NCBI RefSeq assembly: GCF_003596405.1
Contig: NZ_QYUR01000002.1
Coordinates: 1,318,501-1,382,500 of the forward strand
Origin: Pseudomonas cavernicola
GTDB lineage: Bacteria > Pseudomonadota > Gammaproteobacteria > Pseudomonadales > Pseudomonadaceae
Length of the DNA: 64,000 nucleotides
Direction: 5' to 3'
The notes beneath the pieces are model-generated. The model had not been told where the DNA came from. It ran no database searches and saw only the letters and a list, made by a program, of their open reading frames with translations. This document shows positions 42,023-52,057 of the stretch, in pieces. A program made the position numbers and the translations under genes. Every line of letters starts with the position of its first letter. Positions within the stretch are counted from its first letter, which is position 1.

Positions 42023-43417
42023 TTAGCGTCCGGCTAGTAACGCCTTGCCGCGCAGCACTGCCGCCCTTACCTGATTCGGCGCGGTCCCGCCGATATGGTC
42101 GCGGGCATTCACCGAGCCTTCCAGGGTCAGCACGGCAAACACGTCCTGATCGATCTGGTCGCTGAATTTGCGCAGTTCTTCCAGGCTCATCTCGGCAAGG
42201 TCTTTGCCGGACTCCACACCGTATTTCACCGCATGGCCGACGATTTCATGGCAGTCGCGGAACGGCAGGCCTTTGCGTACCAGGTAGTCGGCCAGGTCGG
42301 TGGCGGTGGAGAAACCGCGCAGGGCCGCTTCGCGCATGATGGCGTGCTTGGGTTTGATCGCCGGGATCATGTCGGCGAAGGCACGCAGGCTGTCGCGCAA
42401 GGTGTCGGCGGCGTCGAACAGCGGCTCCTTGTCTTCCTGATTGTCCTTGTTGTAGGCCAGCGGCTGGCCTTTCATCAGGGTTAGCAGGCCCATCAGCGCG
42501 CCGAACACGCGGCCGGATTTACCGCGCACCAGCTCCGGGACGTCGGGGTTTTTCTTTTGCGGCATGATCGAGCTGCCGGTGCAGAAGCGGTCCGGCAGGT
42601 CGATGAACTGGAACTGCGCGCTGGTCCAGAGCACCAGTTCTTCGGAGAAGCGCGACAGGTGCATCATTGCCAGACTCGCGGCGGCGCAGAACTCGATGGC
42701 GAAGTCGCGATCCGAGACGCCATCCAGCGAATTGCCGCCAACGGCATCGAAACCGAGGAGTTCAGCGGTGATCTCGCGCTGGATCGGATAGGTGGTGCCG
42801 GCCAGGGCGGCGGAACCGAGTGGCATCCGGTTGGTGCGTTTGCGGCAATCGACCAGGCGCTCGTAGTCACGCGAGAGCATTTCGAACCAGGCCAGCAGGT
42901 GATGGCCGAAGGTGACCGGCTGGGCAGTTTGCAGGTGGGTGAAGCCGGGCATGATGGTTGCCGCTTCGCGCTCGGCCTGCTCCAGCAGCCCCTGTTGCAG
43001 GCGGGTGATTTCGCCAAGGATCAGGTCGATCTCGTCACGCAGCCACAGGCGGATGTCGGTGGCGACCTGGTCATTGCGGCTACGGCCGGTGTGCAGTTTC
43101 TTGCCGGTGACGCCGATACGGTCGGTCAGGCGTGCTTCGATATTCATGTGCACGTCTTCCAGATCGACGCGCCAGTCAAAGTTGCCGGCCTCGATTTCGC
43201 TCTGGATGGTTTGCAAGCCGGCGATGATGCTGTCGCGCTCGGCATCGCTGAGTACGCCGACCTTGGCCAGCATGGTGGCATGGGCGATGGAACCCATGAT
43301 GTCGTGGCGGTAGAGGCGCTGGTCGAAGTTGACGGAAGCGGTGAAGCGGGCGACGAAGGCGTCGACGGGCTCGCTGAAGCGGCCGCCCCAGGATTGGTTG
43401 GTCTTCTCAATGCTCAT
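42023..43417 (-). CDS. argH: Argininosuccinate lyase
   Basis: 464 aa from the ATG at 43417. Fumarase/aspartase superfamily: the [16 protein letters not shown] region, the catalytic-His segment [17 protein letters not shown], and the signature loop [12 protein letters not shown] with the catalytic Ser. It splits argininosuccinate into arginine and fumarate, the last step of arginine synthesis. It is transcribed divergently from algZ. Confidence 0.97.
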   Translation of the reverse strand: MSIEKTNQSWGGRFSEPVDAFVARFTASVNFDQRLYRHDIMGSIAHATMLAKVGVLSDAERDSIIAGLQTIQSEIEAGNFDWRVDLEDVHMNIEARLTDRIGVTGKKLHTGRSRNDQVATDIRLWLRDEIDLILGEITRLQQGLLEQAEREAATIMPGFTHLQTAQPVTFGHHLLAWFEMLSRDYERLVDCRKRTNRMPLGSAALAGTTYPIQREITAELLGFDAVGGNSLDGVSDRDFAIEFCAAASLAMMHLSRFSEELVLWTSAQFQFIDLPDRFCTGSSIMPQKKNPDVPELVRGKSGRVFGALMGLLTLMKGQPLAYNKDNQEDKEPLFDAADTLRDSLRAFADMIPAIKPKHAIMREAALRGFSTATDLADYLVRKGLPFRDCHEIVGHAVKYGVESGKDLAEMSLEELRKFSDQIDQDVFAVLTLEGSVNARDHIGGTAPNQVRAAVLRGKALLAGR

Positions 43418-43671
43418 GGGATTCGCTCGGCTGATGCGCAAAAACGGGCGGGCCGCGAGTGGCAGCCTGCTTGGCGGACAAAGTGTGCCGATAATAGCAG
43501 GGTAAAAGGCAAATTCGCCGCGGCGCTTTGTCGTCTTGCGTCGCGCGCGGCTGACTGGACACTGTTGTGCCGGTCACAGTTTTTAGCGCTGTCAGGTATT
43601 TCAGTGCTTTATTTAGCCCAAGCGGCGCCAGCTCGCTTGCCGCCATGCCGGCTCCCACGGAAACTGTGCCG

Positions 43672-44754
43672 ATGCGTATCGACTGGTTCAAAAATAATAA
43701 CAACACGGCCGCCAATGGCGAATTCTTCCTGCCCGAGCTGTGCCTGCCCGAAGCGTTGCTGGTGCTGGTGCTGCTCGCCGAGCTGCTGGTGTTGGTGCTG
43801 GTGCTGGCCGAGCCGATGCAACCGGGGTTCAACTGGGTGCGCCTGGCCCTGACCTCCTTGTTCGTGCAGTGGATCGTGCTGCTCTCGGCCGCCTTGCTCT
43901 GTCGCCTCCGCCCGCAGCTGGCGCGTTTGCCCGCCGCCGTCGCGGGCATTCTGTGTTGCCTGATCGTGGTCGCGCTGGCGCTGGGCTGCACCGCAGTCGC
44001 CGATTATTACGATCTGGGCGGACCCTTGCCACGCAGTGGCGAGGTCAACCTTTATCTGCGTCATGCACTGATCAGCCTGATCATGTCGGCGCTGCTGCTA
44101 CGCTATTTCTATCTGCAGAGCCAATGGCGTCGGCAGCAACAGGCGGAACTCAGGGCGCGCATCGAATCGTTGCAAGCGCGGATCCGCCCACATTTCTTGT
44201 TCAACAGCTTGAACAGCATCGCCAGCCTGGTGGTGATCGATCCGTATAAGGCCGAGCAGGCGGTGCTGGATTTGTCCGATCTGTTTCGCGCCAGCCTGGC
44301 CAAGCCCGGCAGTCTGGTGCCGTGGAGTGAGGAGTTGGAGCTGAGCAGACGTTATCTGTCGATCGAACAATATCGCCTGGGCGAGCGTCTCCAGCTGGAG
44401 TGGCTGGTGGCGGGCGTGCCGGAAGATTTGCCGATCCCACAACTGACCTTGCAGCCGCTGCTGGAGAATGCCTTGATTTATGGCATTCAGCCGCGCATAG
44501 AGGGTGGCATGGTGCGGGTTGAGGCCGACTATAACGAGGGGGTATTCCAGCTGTGTGTCAGCAATCCCTATGACGAGGGCGGTGAGCAAAAACCCTCGCG
44601 GGGTACTCAGCAGGCGTTGGTGAATATAGATGCGCGTCTCGCGGCACTTTTTGGCTCGCGCGCGAGTCTCAGCGTGGATCGCCGTGACGGGCGCCACTTC
44701 ACCTGTCTACGCTATCCTTGTGCGAGACCTACGCAGGAAGCCAGAGCAATATGA
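43672..44754 (+). CDS. algZ: AlgZ (FimS), LytS-type sensor kinase of the AlgZR system
   Basis: 360 aa from the ATG at 43672, which gives a short N-terminus before FFLPELC; the frame is open to 43567. Four membrane helices lie at about 27-47, 58-78, 88-110 and 128-148. The His_kinase domain has phospho-acceptor His174 in RPHFLFNSLNSI. The ATP domain is truncated-looking, with PQLTLQPLLENALIYGI but no classical G2 box. In P. aeruginosa AlgZ phosphorylates AlgR for twitching and rhamnolipid control. The stop overlaps the algR start (ATGA, 44751-44754). Confidence 0.93.
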   Translation: MRIDWFKNNNNTAANGEFFLPELCLPEALLVLVLLAELLVLVLVLAEPMQPGFNWVRLALTSLFVQWIVLLSAALLCRLRPQLARLPAAVAGILCCLIVVALALGCTAVADYYDLGGPLPRSGEVNLYLRHALISLIMSALLLRYFYLQSQWRRQQQAELRARIESLQARIRPHFLFNSLNSIASLVVIDPYKAEQAVLDLSDLFRASLAKPGSLVPWSEELELSRRYLSIEQYRLGERLQLEWLVAGVPEDLPIPQLTLQPLLENALIYGIQPRIEGGMVRVEADYNEGVFQLCVSNPYDEGGEQKPSRGTQQALVNIDARLAALFGSRASLSVDRRDGRHFTCLRYPCARPTQEARAI

Positions 44755-45497
44755 ATGTCCTGATCGTCGATGATGAGCCCCTTGCCCGTGAGCGCCTGAG
44801 CCGAATGGTCAGTGAGCTCGATGGCTATCGTGTCGTGGAGCCCAGCGCCAGCAATGGCGAAGAGGCGTTGACGCTGATCGACAGCCTGAAACCCGATGTG
44901 GTGTTGCTCGATATCCGCATGCCAGGGCTGGATGGCTTGCAAGTGGCCGCCAAACTCTGCGAGCGCGAGGCGCCGCCGGCGGTGATTTTCTGCACCGCCC
45001 ACGATGAGTTTGCGATCGAGGCGTTTCAGGTCAGCGCGGTCGGCTATTTGGTCAAACCGGTGCGCCCGGAGAGCTTGATCGAGGCCTTGAAGAAGGCCGA
45101 ACGGCCCAACCGCGTGCAACTGGTGGCGTTGACTCGGCCGGCGGCGGAAAGCGGCAATGGCCCGCGCAGCCATATCAGTGCGCGTACCCGTAAAGGTATC
45201 GAGCTGATTCCGTTGGATCAGGTGATCTTCTTTATCGCCGACCACAAATACGTAACCCTGCGCCATGAAGGCGGCGAAGTATTGCTGGATGAGCCGCTGA
45301 AGGCGTTGGAAGACGAGTTCGGTGACCGCTTCGTGCGTATCCATCGCAATGCACTGGTCGCCCGCGAGCGCATCGAGCGCCTGCAACGCACGCCGCTTGG
45401 GCATTTCCAGCTGTTCCTCAAAGGTCTTAACGGTGATGCGCTGATCGTCAGCCGCCGGCATGTGGCCGGCGTGCGTAAACTGATGAGCAACCTCTGA
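44751..45497 (+). CDS. algR: AlgR, LytTR-type response regulator
   Basis: 248 aa. Receiver domain with Asp7, Asp8 and phospho-acceptor Asp54 in VLLDIRMPG, plus Lys in LVKPVRP. The C-terminal LytTR DNA-binding domain (about 140-245: ISARTRKGIELIPLDQVIFF, FVRIHRNALVARERIERLQR) binds alginate and type IV pilus promoters. It is translationally coupled to algZ. The hemC operon begins 60 bp downstream, the conserved Pseudomonas arrangement. Confidence 0.96.
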   Translation: MNVLIVDDEPLARERLSRMVSELDGYRVVEPSASNGEEALTLIDSLKPDVVLLDIRMPGLDGLQVAAKLCEREAPPAVIFCTAHDEFAIEAFQVSAVGYLVKPVRPESLIEALKKAERPNRVQLVALTRPAAESGNGPRSHISARTRKGIELIPLDQVIFFIADHKYVTLRHEGGEVLLDEPLKALEDEFGDRFVRIHRNALVARERIERLQRTPLGHFQLFLKGLNGDALIVSRRHVAGVRKLMSNL

Positions 45498-45528
45498 TCG
45501 TGCGTCACCGGCCGGGCTGACTTAAGAT

Positions 45529-45545
45529 ACGTAGGTTCCCTACGT
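45529..45545. promoter_or_regulatory. Short palindrome upstream of hemC
   Basis: ACGTAGG-TTC-CCTACGT, perfect 7-bp arms, ending 12 nt before the hemC start and just before its ribosome site (GAG at about 45548). It could be an RNA stem affecting hemC translation or an operator; nothing further supports either. Confidence 0.35.
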
Positions 45546-45557
45546 TCGAGAGTCGCC

Positions 45558-46499
45558 ATGCCGTCCCGCGAAATCCGCATTGCCACCCGCAAAAGTGCCT
45601 TGGCCCTCTGGCAGGCCGAGTACGTCAAAGCGCGCCTAGAAGAATTTCACCCAGGGCTGAAAGTCAGTCTGGTGCCGATGGTCAGTCGCGGCGACAAGCT
45701 ACTCGACTCGCCGTTGTCGAAAATCGGCGGCAAAGGCCTGTTCGTCAAAGAGTTGGAAACCGCACTGCTCGAGCATGAAGCGGACATTGCCGTGCACTCG
45801 ATGAAAGACGTGCCGATGGATTTCCCCGAAGGTCTTGGTCTCTACTGCATCTGCGAGCGCGAAGACCCTCGCGATGCCTTCGTTTCCAATCGCTATGACA
45901 GCCTGGCGGCGCTGCCGGTCGGTAGCGTGGTCGGCACCTCCAGCCTGCGTCGCCAGACTCAACTGCTGGCGTTGCGACCGGATCTGCAAATTCAGTTCCT
46001 GCGTGGCAACGTCAACACCCGGTTGGCCAAGCTGGATGCTGGTGAGTACGACGCCATCATCCTCGCCGCGGCGGGCCTGATTCGACTTGGCTTTGGCGAC
46101 CGTATCCGTTCCAGTATCAGTGTGCTCGACAGCCTGCCGGCAGGTGGTCAGGGCGCGGTCGGCATCGAATGCCGCAGCGCAGACAGCGACATTCAAGCCC
46201 TGCTGGCCCCCTTGCACCACCGCGATACCGCCCTGCGGGTGAGCGCCGAGCGCGCGCTGAACAAACGCCTCAACGGCGGCTGTCAGGTACCAATCGCCTG
46301 CTATGCCGAGCTGGAAGGCGAGCAGCTGTGGCTGCGCGGTTTGGTCGGTCAGCCGGATGGCGGCCTGCTCCTGCGTGCTGAAGCCCGCGGCCCGATTGCC
46401 GAGCCGGAAGTGTTGGGCGTGCGGGTCGCCGAAGACCTCTTGGCGCAGGGCGCGGCGGCCATCCTCGAGGGCGTCTACGGCGAGGTCGATCACCCGTGA
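45558..46499 (+). CDS. hemC: Porphobilinogen deaminase (hydroxymethylbilane synthase)
   Basis: 313 aa. [20 protein letters not shown] at the N-terminus, catalytic Asp in [23 protein letters not shown], and the dipyrromethane cofactor Cys in [11 protein letters not shown]. It polymerises four porphobilinogens into hydroxymethylbilane. It is the first gene of hemC-hemD-hemX-hemY; its stop overlaps the GTG start of hemD. Confidence 0.97.
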   Translation: MPSREIRIATRKSALALWQAEYVKARLEEFHPGLKVSLVPMVSRGDKLLDSPLSKIGGKGLFVKELETALLEHEADIAVHSMKDVPMDFPEGLGLYCICEREDPRDAFVSNRYDSLAALPVGSVVGTSSLRRQTQLLALRPDLQIQFLRGNVNTRLAKLDAGEYDAIILAAAGLIRLGFGDRIRSSISVLDSLPAGGQGAVGIECRSADSDIQALLAPLHHRDTALRVSAERALNKRLNGGCQVPIACYAELEGEQLWLRGLVGQPDGGLLLRAEARGPIAEPEVLGVRVAEDLLAQGAAAILEGVYGEVDHP

Positions 46500-47266
46500 C
46501 CGCCTGGCGGTTGCTGCTGACCCGTCCCGCCGAGGAGTGCGTGGCGCTGGCGGCCAGTCTGGCCGAACAGGCAATCTTCAGCAGCAGCCTGCCGCTATTG
46601 GAGATCGAGCCGCTGGCAGAAACCCCGCAGCAGCGTGCGACCATCCTCGATCTGGATCGCTACTGCGCGGTGATCGTGGTCAGCAAACCGGCCGCCCGCT
46701 TAGGGCTTGAGCTGCTCGACCGCTACTGGCCACAGCCCTTGGCGGACCAGCCATGGTTCAGCGTCGGTGCTGCCACGGCGCAGATACTTGCAGATTATGG
46801 TTTGCCCGTGACCTGCCCGCCGGACGGTGACGATAGCGAGGCTCTGCTCGCGCTGCCGCAACTGCGCGCGGCCTTGGCGGTACATACGCCGCGGGTGTTG
46901 ATCCTGCGTGGCGAAGGTGGCCGAGAAGCCCTTGCCGAGTGCTTGCGCGGCCAAGGTGTGACGGTCGATTATCTGCAACTCTATCGGCGTCGCCTGCCGG
47001 ACTATCCGGCTGCCGTTCTACTGGAGCGGATCGCCGCGGAACGCTTGAATGGCCTGGTAGTCAGCAGTGGACAGGGGTTTGCGCACCTGCGCCAACTGGC
47101 TGCCGATGCCTGGCCCGAACTGGCGCGACTACCCTTGTTTGTACCGAGCCCGCGGGTCGCCGAGTTGGCACGTGCCGCCGGCGCTCAATCGGTTGTGGAC
47201 TGTCGTGGCGCGAGCGCCGCGGCGTTGCTGGCAGTCTTGCGGACTCAGTCCGCGCCTGCCCTCTGA
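46496..47266 (+). CDS. hemD: Uroporphyrinogen-III synthase
   Basis: 256 aa starting with GTG at 46496, overlapping the hemC stop by 4 nt (GTGA), which decides the start. HemD fold with two alpha/beta domains: [20 protein letters not shown], the hinge [20 protein letters not shown] with YLQLYRR, and [15 protein letters not shown]. It closes hydroxymethylbilane with inversion of ring D. The sequence is poorly conserved in the family; position confirms it. Confidence 0.95.
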   Translation: MTAWRLLLTRPAEECVALAASLAEQAIFSSSLPLLEIEPLAETPQQRATILDLDRYCAVIVVSKPAARLGLELLDRYWPQPLADQPWFSVGAATAQILADYGLPVTCPPDGDDSEALLALPQLRAALAVHTPRVLILRGEGGREALAECLRGQGVTVDYLQLYRRRLPDYPAAVLLERIAAERLNGLVVSSGQGFAHLRQLAADAWPELARLPLFVPSPRVAELARAAGAQSVVDCRGASAAALLAVLRTQSAPAL

Positions 47267-47282
47267 TGCACAGGATGGATAC

Positions 47283-48404
47283 GTGAGCGAAGCAACCTCC
47301 CCGAAAGACGACACTCAGCCCGCGCTCGATGCGCCCACTTCGACTGCCATAACCCCCGTGCGACGAGGGAATGGTCTGGCCGTGCTGGCCCTGTTCCTCG
47401 GCGCCGCGGGAGTGGCGGCGGGCGGCTGGGGCTTGTGGCAGATGCGCAGCTTGCAGGCTCATGACCAGCAGCAACTTGCGCAGTTGGAAGATGCCCGTGG
47501 CCAGACTCAGGCGCTGGCGCAGCGCGAGCAAGGCCTGGCTGCACGCCTGGCAGAGCTGCCATTGGCCGAGGAGTTGGAAGCCCGCCGGCGTCTGCTGGCC
47601 CAGTTGCAGGGTGATCAGCAGCACTTGAGTCAGCGCCTCGAAAGCGTGCTCGGTGCCAGCCGTCAGGATTGGCGTCTGGCCGAAGCCGAACACTTGCTGC
47701 GCCTGGCCAGTCTGCGCCTGTCGGCGCTGCAGGACATCAACAGCGCTAAGGCCCTGGTGCAGGGCGCCGATGACATTCTCCGCGATCAGGATGACCCCGC
47801 CGCCTTCGCGGCGCGTGAGCAACTGGCGAAGAGCTTGGTAGCCTTGCGTAGCCTGGCAGCCCTGGATCGCACTGGCCTGTTCCTGCAACTCGGCGCACTA
47901 CGCGCTCAGGCCGCGCAACTGAGCGCGCTGGCGCCGATGTTTGCCAGCACTGGCGAGCAGCTCGGGCTGGCCGCCGAAGGCGATGGCAGCAGCCTTTGGG
48001 CGCAGTGGTGGGAGAAGATTTCACGCTACATCCGCATCGACTTCAATGCCGATCAGAATATCCGCCCGCTGCTGGCCGGTCAGGGCCTGACGCAGGTTCG
48101 TCTGGCGCTGACGCTGGCGCTGGAACAGGCGCAGTGGGCCGCGTTGAACGGTCAGCCAGAGGTGTATCAGCAGGCGCTGAAACAAGCGCGCAGTGTGCTG
48201 GAGAGTCACTTCAATCAGGACAACCCGGATAGCCAGGCCCTGCTCGCACGCCTCGACGAGCTGAACAGCCAGCCGGTGGCTGTCGAGATGCCGGATCTGA
48301 CCCCTGCGCTGAGTGCAGTGCAAGCCTATCTGCAACAGCGCCAGGCGCCGGCAAAAGCCGCGCAGCAGCCCACGAGCAACGAGCTGGAGGAAGCCAGCCC
48401 ATGA
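47283..48404 (+). CDS. hemX: HemX-family inner-membrane protein
   Basis: 373 aa from GTG at 47283, 17 nt after hemD; no ribosome site better than GGATGGATAC is seen. A cytoplasmic Pro/Thr-rich leader is followed by one membrane helix (about 30-53, LAVLALFLGAAGVAAGGWGL), then a long periplasmic coiled coil (MRSLQAHDQQQLAQLEDARG, ARRRLLAQLQGDQQHLSQRL) and an alpha-helical domain. It is often annotated as a uroporphyrin-III C-methyltransferase but has no methyltransferase motifs. It probably has a scaffolding role with HemY. Confidence 0.92.
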   Translation: MSEATSPKDDTQPALDAPTSTAITPVRRGNGLAVLALFLGAAGVAAGGWGLWQMRSLQAHDQQQLAQLEDARGQTQALAQREQGLAARLAELPLAEELEARRRLLAQLQGDQQHLSQRLESVLGASRQDWRLAEAEHLLRLASLRLSALQDINSAKALVQGADDILRDQDDPAAFAAREQLAKSLVALRSLAALDRTGLFLQLGALRAQAAQLSALAPMFASTGEQLGLAAEGDGSSLWAQWWEKISRYIRIDFNADQNIRPLLAGQGLTQVRLALTLALEQAQWAALNGQPEVYQQALKQARSVLESHFNQDNPDSQALLARLDELNSQPVAVEMPDLTPALSAVQAYLQQRQAPAKAAQQPTSNELEEASP

Positions 48405-49642
48405 AGCGCCTGTTGTTGATTCTTCTCGTGCTCATCGCCGCGGCTGCGTTGCTTGGCTTGGCGATCGCCGAACACGCGGGCTATGTGCTGATCGCCTATA
48501 AGGGCTTTCGCTACGAGTCGAGCCTATGGGCTGCAGTGGCAGTGGTGGCGCTGCTCTGGCTGCTGGTTTACGGCGTGCGCTGGCTGTTCAGTCTGGTGTT
48601 TGTCTCGGGGGGAGTGGTTAATCCCTGGTCGCGGCGTAATCGTAATCGCCGCGTGCAGTTGGCGGCGGAACAGGGTTTGCTGGATCTTGCCGAAGGTCGC
48701 TGGGCTCGCGCCTTGCGGCACTTACAACGGGCCGCGGAAGGCGAGCGGCAGCCGCTGACCTATTACCTCGGCGCTGCTCGGGCGGCCAATGAACTGGGCC
48801 AGCATGAGGAAAGCGACTCGCTGCTGGAGCGGGCCCTGGAGCGCCAGCCGCAGGCCGAGCTGGCCATCGCGTTGGCACATGCCGAACTGCAGTTGGCGCG
48901 GGGGCAGGCAGATGCGGCACTGGAAACCTTGCAGGTTATGCGTGAGCGCCATCCTCATCATCGACAAGTGCTGCGCCAGTTGCAGCAGTTGCATCAGCAG
49001 CGTGGCGACTGGTCGGCATTGATTGCCTTGCTGCCGGAGTTGCGTAAGGACAAGGCGCTAGCGGAGTCCGAGTTGGTAGCACTCGAACAGCAAGCCTGGA
49101 GCGCTCGGCTTGCGACTGCCGGGCAGGATGGTTTGAACAGCGGTGAAACGGCGCTCCAGCCGCTGACACAGGCCTGGCAGCAGCTGTCCAAGGCGCAACG
49201 CGGTGAACCGCAGCTGATCGCCGTTTATGCCGAACAGCTGCGTGCATTAGGTGCCCAGGAAGAGGCCGAAGAGGTGTTGCGCACTGCATTGCAGCGCAAC
49301 TATGACAGCCACCTGGCGAGCCTCTACGGTTTGGTGCGTGGTCGTGATCCGGCGCGCCAACTGCAAGCTGCCGAAAGTTGGCTGAAACAACAGCCCACTG
49401 ATGCCGGCCTGCTGCTGAGTCTCGGCCGTCTATGCCTGCAGAACCACTTGTGGGGTAAGGCTCGGGAATACTTCGAGAGCAGCCTGAGCTTCGCGCGCAA
49501 TCCGCAAGCTTGCGCGGAACTGGCCCGGTTGCTGGCTCAGCAGGGCGAGGTCGAACGTAGCAACCAGTTGTTCCAGGAAGGTCTCGGTCTGCTGGATCAG
49601 CGCTTGCCGCTCCTGCCATTGCCCAAGCCTGCGCGCGTCTGA
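48401..49642 (+). CDS. hemY: HemY, TPR-containing membrane protein of heme synthesis operon
   Basis: 413 aa overlapping hemX by 4 nt. Two N-terminal membrane helices (about 4-26 and 42-66) with the HemY_N motif (GYVLIAYKGFRYESSLWAAV). The rest is TPR-like helical repeats (HLQRAAEGERQPLTYYLGAA, LLLSLGRLCLQNHLWGKARE). It is the proteobacterial HemY, not the protoporphyrinogen oxidase of Gram-positives. E. coli HemY is implicated in controlling heme-pathway flux. Last gene of the operon. Confidence 0.93.
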   Translation: MKRLLLILLVLIAAAALLGLAIAEHAGYVLIAYKGFRYESSLWAAVAVVALLWLLVYGVRWLFSLVFVSGGVVNPWSRRNRNRRVQLAAEQGLLDLAEGRWARALRHLQRAAEGERQPLTYYLGAARAANELGQHEESDSLLERALERQPQAELAIALAHAELQLARGQADAALETLQVMRERHPHHRQVLRQLQQLHQQRGDWSALIALLPELRKDKALAESELVALEQQAWSARLATAGQDGLNSGETALQPLTQAWQQLSKAQRGEPQLIAVYAEQLRALGAQEEAEEVLRTALQRNYDSHLASLYGLVRGRDPARQLQAAESWLKQQPTDAGLLLSLGRLCLQNHLWGKAREYFESSLSFARNPQACAELARLLAQQGEVERSNQLFQEGLGLLDQRLPLLPLPKPARV

Positions 49643-49648
49643 GGCCTC

Positions 49649-49792
49649 GTAGGTTGGTGGTAGGTTAGTGCTGAGCAAAGCGATGCCCAACAAGGAGTCG
49701 CCTAGCGACTCCCTGTCTCGGTCCCACGCACAAACAAGCCCGGCCTTGCAGGCCGGTTGTTGGGCATCGCCTTCGGCTCAGCGCCAACCTAC
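49649..49792. repeat. Large imperfect inverted repeat after hemY
   Basis: GTAGGTTGG...GCTGAGC...GCGATGCCCAACAA on the left pairs with TTGTTGGGCATCGC...GCTCAG...CCAACCTAC on the right, giving a roughly 40-bp broken stem. Inside lie two smaller hairpins (GGAGTCGCCTAGCGACTCC and GGCCTTGCAGGCC). It belongs to the GTAGG...CCTAC extragenic family. The remainder of the gap to dsbB (49793-49961) shows no gene. Confidence 0.75.
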
Positions 49793-49961
49793 GGAATTGC
49801 GCATTGCCCGCATAGCATTCAAACACTTAAGTGAGGGGCATTAACTGACGCAGGGTGGCTTTCGTCGGATGGTTACCCTCACTCGTCTAGAGGCTTGGCT
49901 TGTAAGCCCCTGGCGCTTTCCACTACCGTAACGACCTTTCCCAGCCTCCTTTGGAGTCGTC

Positions 49962-50456
49962 ATGCCGCTGGCCAGCCCGCGTTCGTTGTTTCTTCTCGCC
50001 TTTCTTGCTTGCGTCGCCCTGATGGGCGGAGCGCTGTATCTGGAACATGTGCTGGGGCTCGAGCCTTGTCCGCTGTGTATGGTACAGCGGGTCTTCGTGA
50101 TCGCCTTTGGCTTGGCCTGCCTGCTGGCGGCGCTGCATGCACCGGCACGTGGCGGTCGGCGTGTCTACTCGGCAGTGGCCTTGCTGATGGCCGCGGGTGG
50201 TGCGGCCAGCGCCGGCCGGCAAGTCTGGTTGCAGAACGTGCCGGCGGAGCAACTGCCCGCGTGTCTGCCAGGCCTGGATTTTATGATGGAGTCGGGCTGG
50301 CCCATCCTGAAGATCATCGGCACGGTGCTGCACGGCACCGCCGATTGCGCCGAGGTCAGTTGGACGTTGTTTGGCATGAGCATTCCGGAGTGGAGCTTAC
50401 TGGCCTTCGCCGGCATGCTTTTGTTCGCCGTGTTCCAATTGCTTCGGCGTGCTTGA
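49962..50456 (+). CDS. dsbB: DsbB-family disulfide bond formation protein (DsbH/DsbB)
   Basis: 164 aa. Four membrane helices; first periplasmic Cys pair Cys36-x-x-Cys39 in EPCPLCMVQR; second pair Cys99 in LPACLPGLDF and Cys127 in TADCAEVSW. DsbB reoxidises DsbA and passes electrons to ubiquinone. P. aeruginosa has two paralogues; the one next to algQ and hemY is called dsbH in PAO1, as far as I remember. GGAGTCGTC upstream may serve as ribosome site. The gap 50457-50789 to algQ carries no ORF that looks real. Confidence 0.93.
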   Translation: MPLASPRSLFLLAFLACVALMGGALYLEHVLGLEPCPLCMVQRVFVIAFGLACLLAALHAPARGGRRVYSAVALLMAAGGAASAGRQVWLQNVPAEQLPACLPGLDFMMESGWPILKIIGTVLHGTADCAEVSWTLFGMSIPEWSLLAFAGMLLFAVFQLLRRA

Positions 50457-50789
50457 GCCGGTGAGGGGTAATTGCGCTTGCGCGGTATTGCTCTCGAGCG
50501 GGCGCGTTATCCTGAAGCTATAGGTTTGCTCCGCGGTGTTGTTGGACTTGGGGTAATTCGGGTGGGTTTCTAGAAGCCAAGCCGTGTGCGGGGTTCCGAT
50601 TAAACGCTCGTATGAAATTTTCTCCGTGAGTGCCTTGAAGGCTCTGCCGGGCGAGCTTAATCTGGCCTGCACGTGCCGCCGGAAATTTGCCGTTTCGGCG
50701 TTGCCTTCCCAAGACCAAGCACCGATTGACAAAAAACCGTCTCGGAGCAGACGTATAACAGCATTATCGATAAGGGAAGTGAGGTCATC

Positions 50790-51263
50790 ATGCTCGAGAG
50801 CTGTCAGAACGCCCAAGAACGCTGGGGTGGGGTTCATCTGCTAATCGACCGTTGGTTGCAAGAACGCCATGAACTGGTGCGCACCTACGATGTTCTCAAC
50901 GACAGTCCACAGCCGCCTGCCGCCAATGCGCTAGCCCTGCAGAGATTCTGTGAAGTGCTGGTCGACTATGTCTCGGCCGGGCACTTCGAGGTCTACGAAC
51001 AACTGACCAGCGAGGCGAAAGCCTTCGGCGATCAGCGTGGGCTCGAATTGGCCAAGCAGATCTACCCTCGGATTGAAGCCATCACTGAGGTCGCGTTGTC
51101 GTTCAACGACCGTTTCGATAACGGCGACTGCCGTGACAGTGTGTCGCTGGGGGTTGAACTCAAGCGTCTCGGTCAGCTCTTGCACGAGCGCTTCGAGTTG
51201 GAAGATTGCCTGATCGAAGTCCTGCACAACGCGCATCAACAACAGACTGCTCCCACCGTCTGA
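50790..51263 (+). CDS. algQ: AlgQ (Rsd-type anti-sigma-70 factor)
   Basis: 157 aa, start ATG 50790 with GAGGT upstream. Rsd/AlgQ helical bundle: [60 protein letters not shown]. The family binds the region 4 of RpoD and shifts RNA polymerase to other sigma factors; in P. aeruginosa it influences alginate, siderophore and polyphosphate metabolism. It is adjacent to algP via the convergent FKBP gene, as in P. aeruginosa. Confidence 0.95.
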   Translation: MLESCQNAQERWGGVHLLIDRWLQERHELVRTYDVLNDSPQPPAANALALQRFCEVLVDYVSAGHFEVYEQLTSEAKAFGDQRGLELAKQIYPRIEAITEVALSFNDRFDNGDCRDSVSLGVELKRLGQLLHERFELEDCLIEVLHNAHQQQTAPTV

Positions 51264-51286
51264 GTTGGCTTTGGCGGAACCGCTGC

Positions 51287-51931
51287 TCAGTCGGCGGTTC
51301 CGAGCAACTCCAGTTCAAATACCAGTGGCGCATAGGGTGGGATCAGATCGCCCGCACCGTCGGCGCCATAGGCTTGGGCTGCCGGAATCACCAAGCGCCA
51401 CTTCGTGCCGACGGGCATCTCTTGCAGCGCTGTACGCCACCCCGTGATCACGCTGTCCAGGCGGAACCACTGTGGTTCTGCGCTCTCGTCGAACACACTG
51501 CCATCGGCCAAGCGGCCGACATAAAGTACCTGCACTTTGCTGGTTGCCTTTGGCTTGCTGCCGTGTCCGCGCTGCAGCTCGATGCGCAGCACGCCGCCAG
51601 GCAATTCGCGCACGCCGGCTTTGGCTTTTTCATTGGCGAGAAAGCGCCTCTCTGCCGTGATCGCGCGTTCTGCGCTGGCCGGCGAGTCAGCCTGCTGTGC
51701 TTCATGCTCTGCGAGTATCTGTTCTATGCGTTTTTCCTCCAGTCGCAGCGGCTCGCTGCGATAGGCTTGGCGCAAGCCGTCGAGCAGTGCTTGGAGCTGT
51801 AAATCCGGCACTTCTTCACGCAGCCGTTCGCCCAGACGCACGCCGAGGCTATAGGCCAGATCGCGCTGATTTTCGCTGGCGTGGGCGAGGAGGGTGAACA
51901 GGCAAAACAGCAACACGAGGCAACGCGGCAT
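51287..51931 (-). CDS. FKBP-type peptidyl-prolyl cis-trans isomerase, exported
   Basis: 214 aa from the ATG at 51931. A signal peptide (MPRCLVLLFCLFTLLAHA) is followed by the FKBP_N dimerisation helices (DLAYSLGVRLGERLREEVPD) and the FKBP domain (KVQVLYVGRLADGSVFDES, VITGWRTALQEMPVGTKW, LIPPYAPLVFELELL). Mip/FkpA-like periplasmic folding helper. It is convergent with algQ and divergent from algP, its normal place in Pseudomonas. Confidence 0.93.
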   Translation of the reverse strand: MPRCLVLLFCLFTLLAHASENQRDLAYSLGVRLGERLREEVPDLQLQALLDGLRQAYRSEPLRLEEKRIEQILAEHEAQQADSPASAERAITAERRFLANEKAKAGVRELPGGVLRIELQRGHGSKPKATSKVQVLYVGRLADGSVFDESAEPQWFRLDSVITGWRTALQEMPVGTKWRLVIPAAQAYGADGAGDLIPPYAPLVFELELLGTAD

Positions 51932-52057
51932 GGGTGTTCTCCGGCCGAAGAGGTCGGCGATTATGCCAGCCATCGGTGTCAGCTGAATGGAGGAACTGGC
52001 GAGAGGCGAATCAGGGGTCTAGTATGGGCCGCACCTACGTTCGCCAGGAGGCGCGTT

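Noticed and set aside
42557..43852. 431-codon plus-strand frame opposite argH running into algZ
   Set aside because: Overlaps two recognised genes in other frames; composition artefact.
50728..50760. TTGACA ... TATAAC as a promoter of algQ
   Set aside because: The spacer is 22 nt, too long for a sigma-70 promoter; no better -10 at 17 nt.
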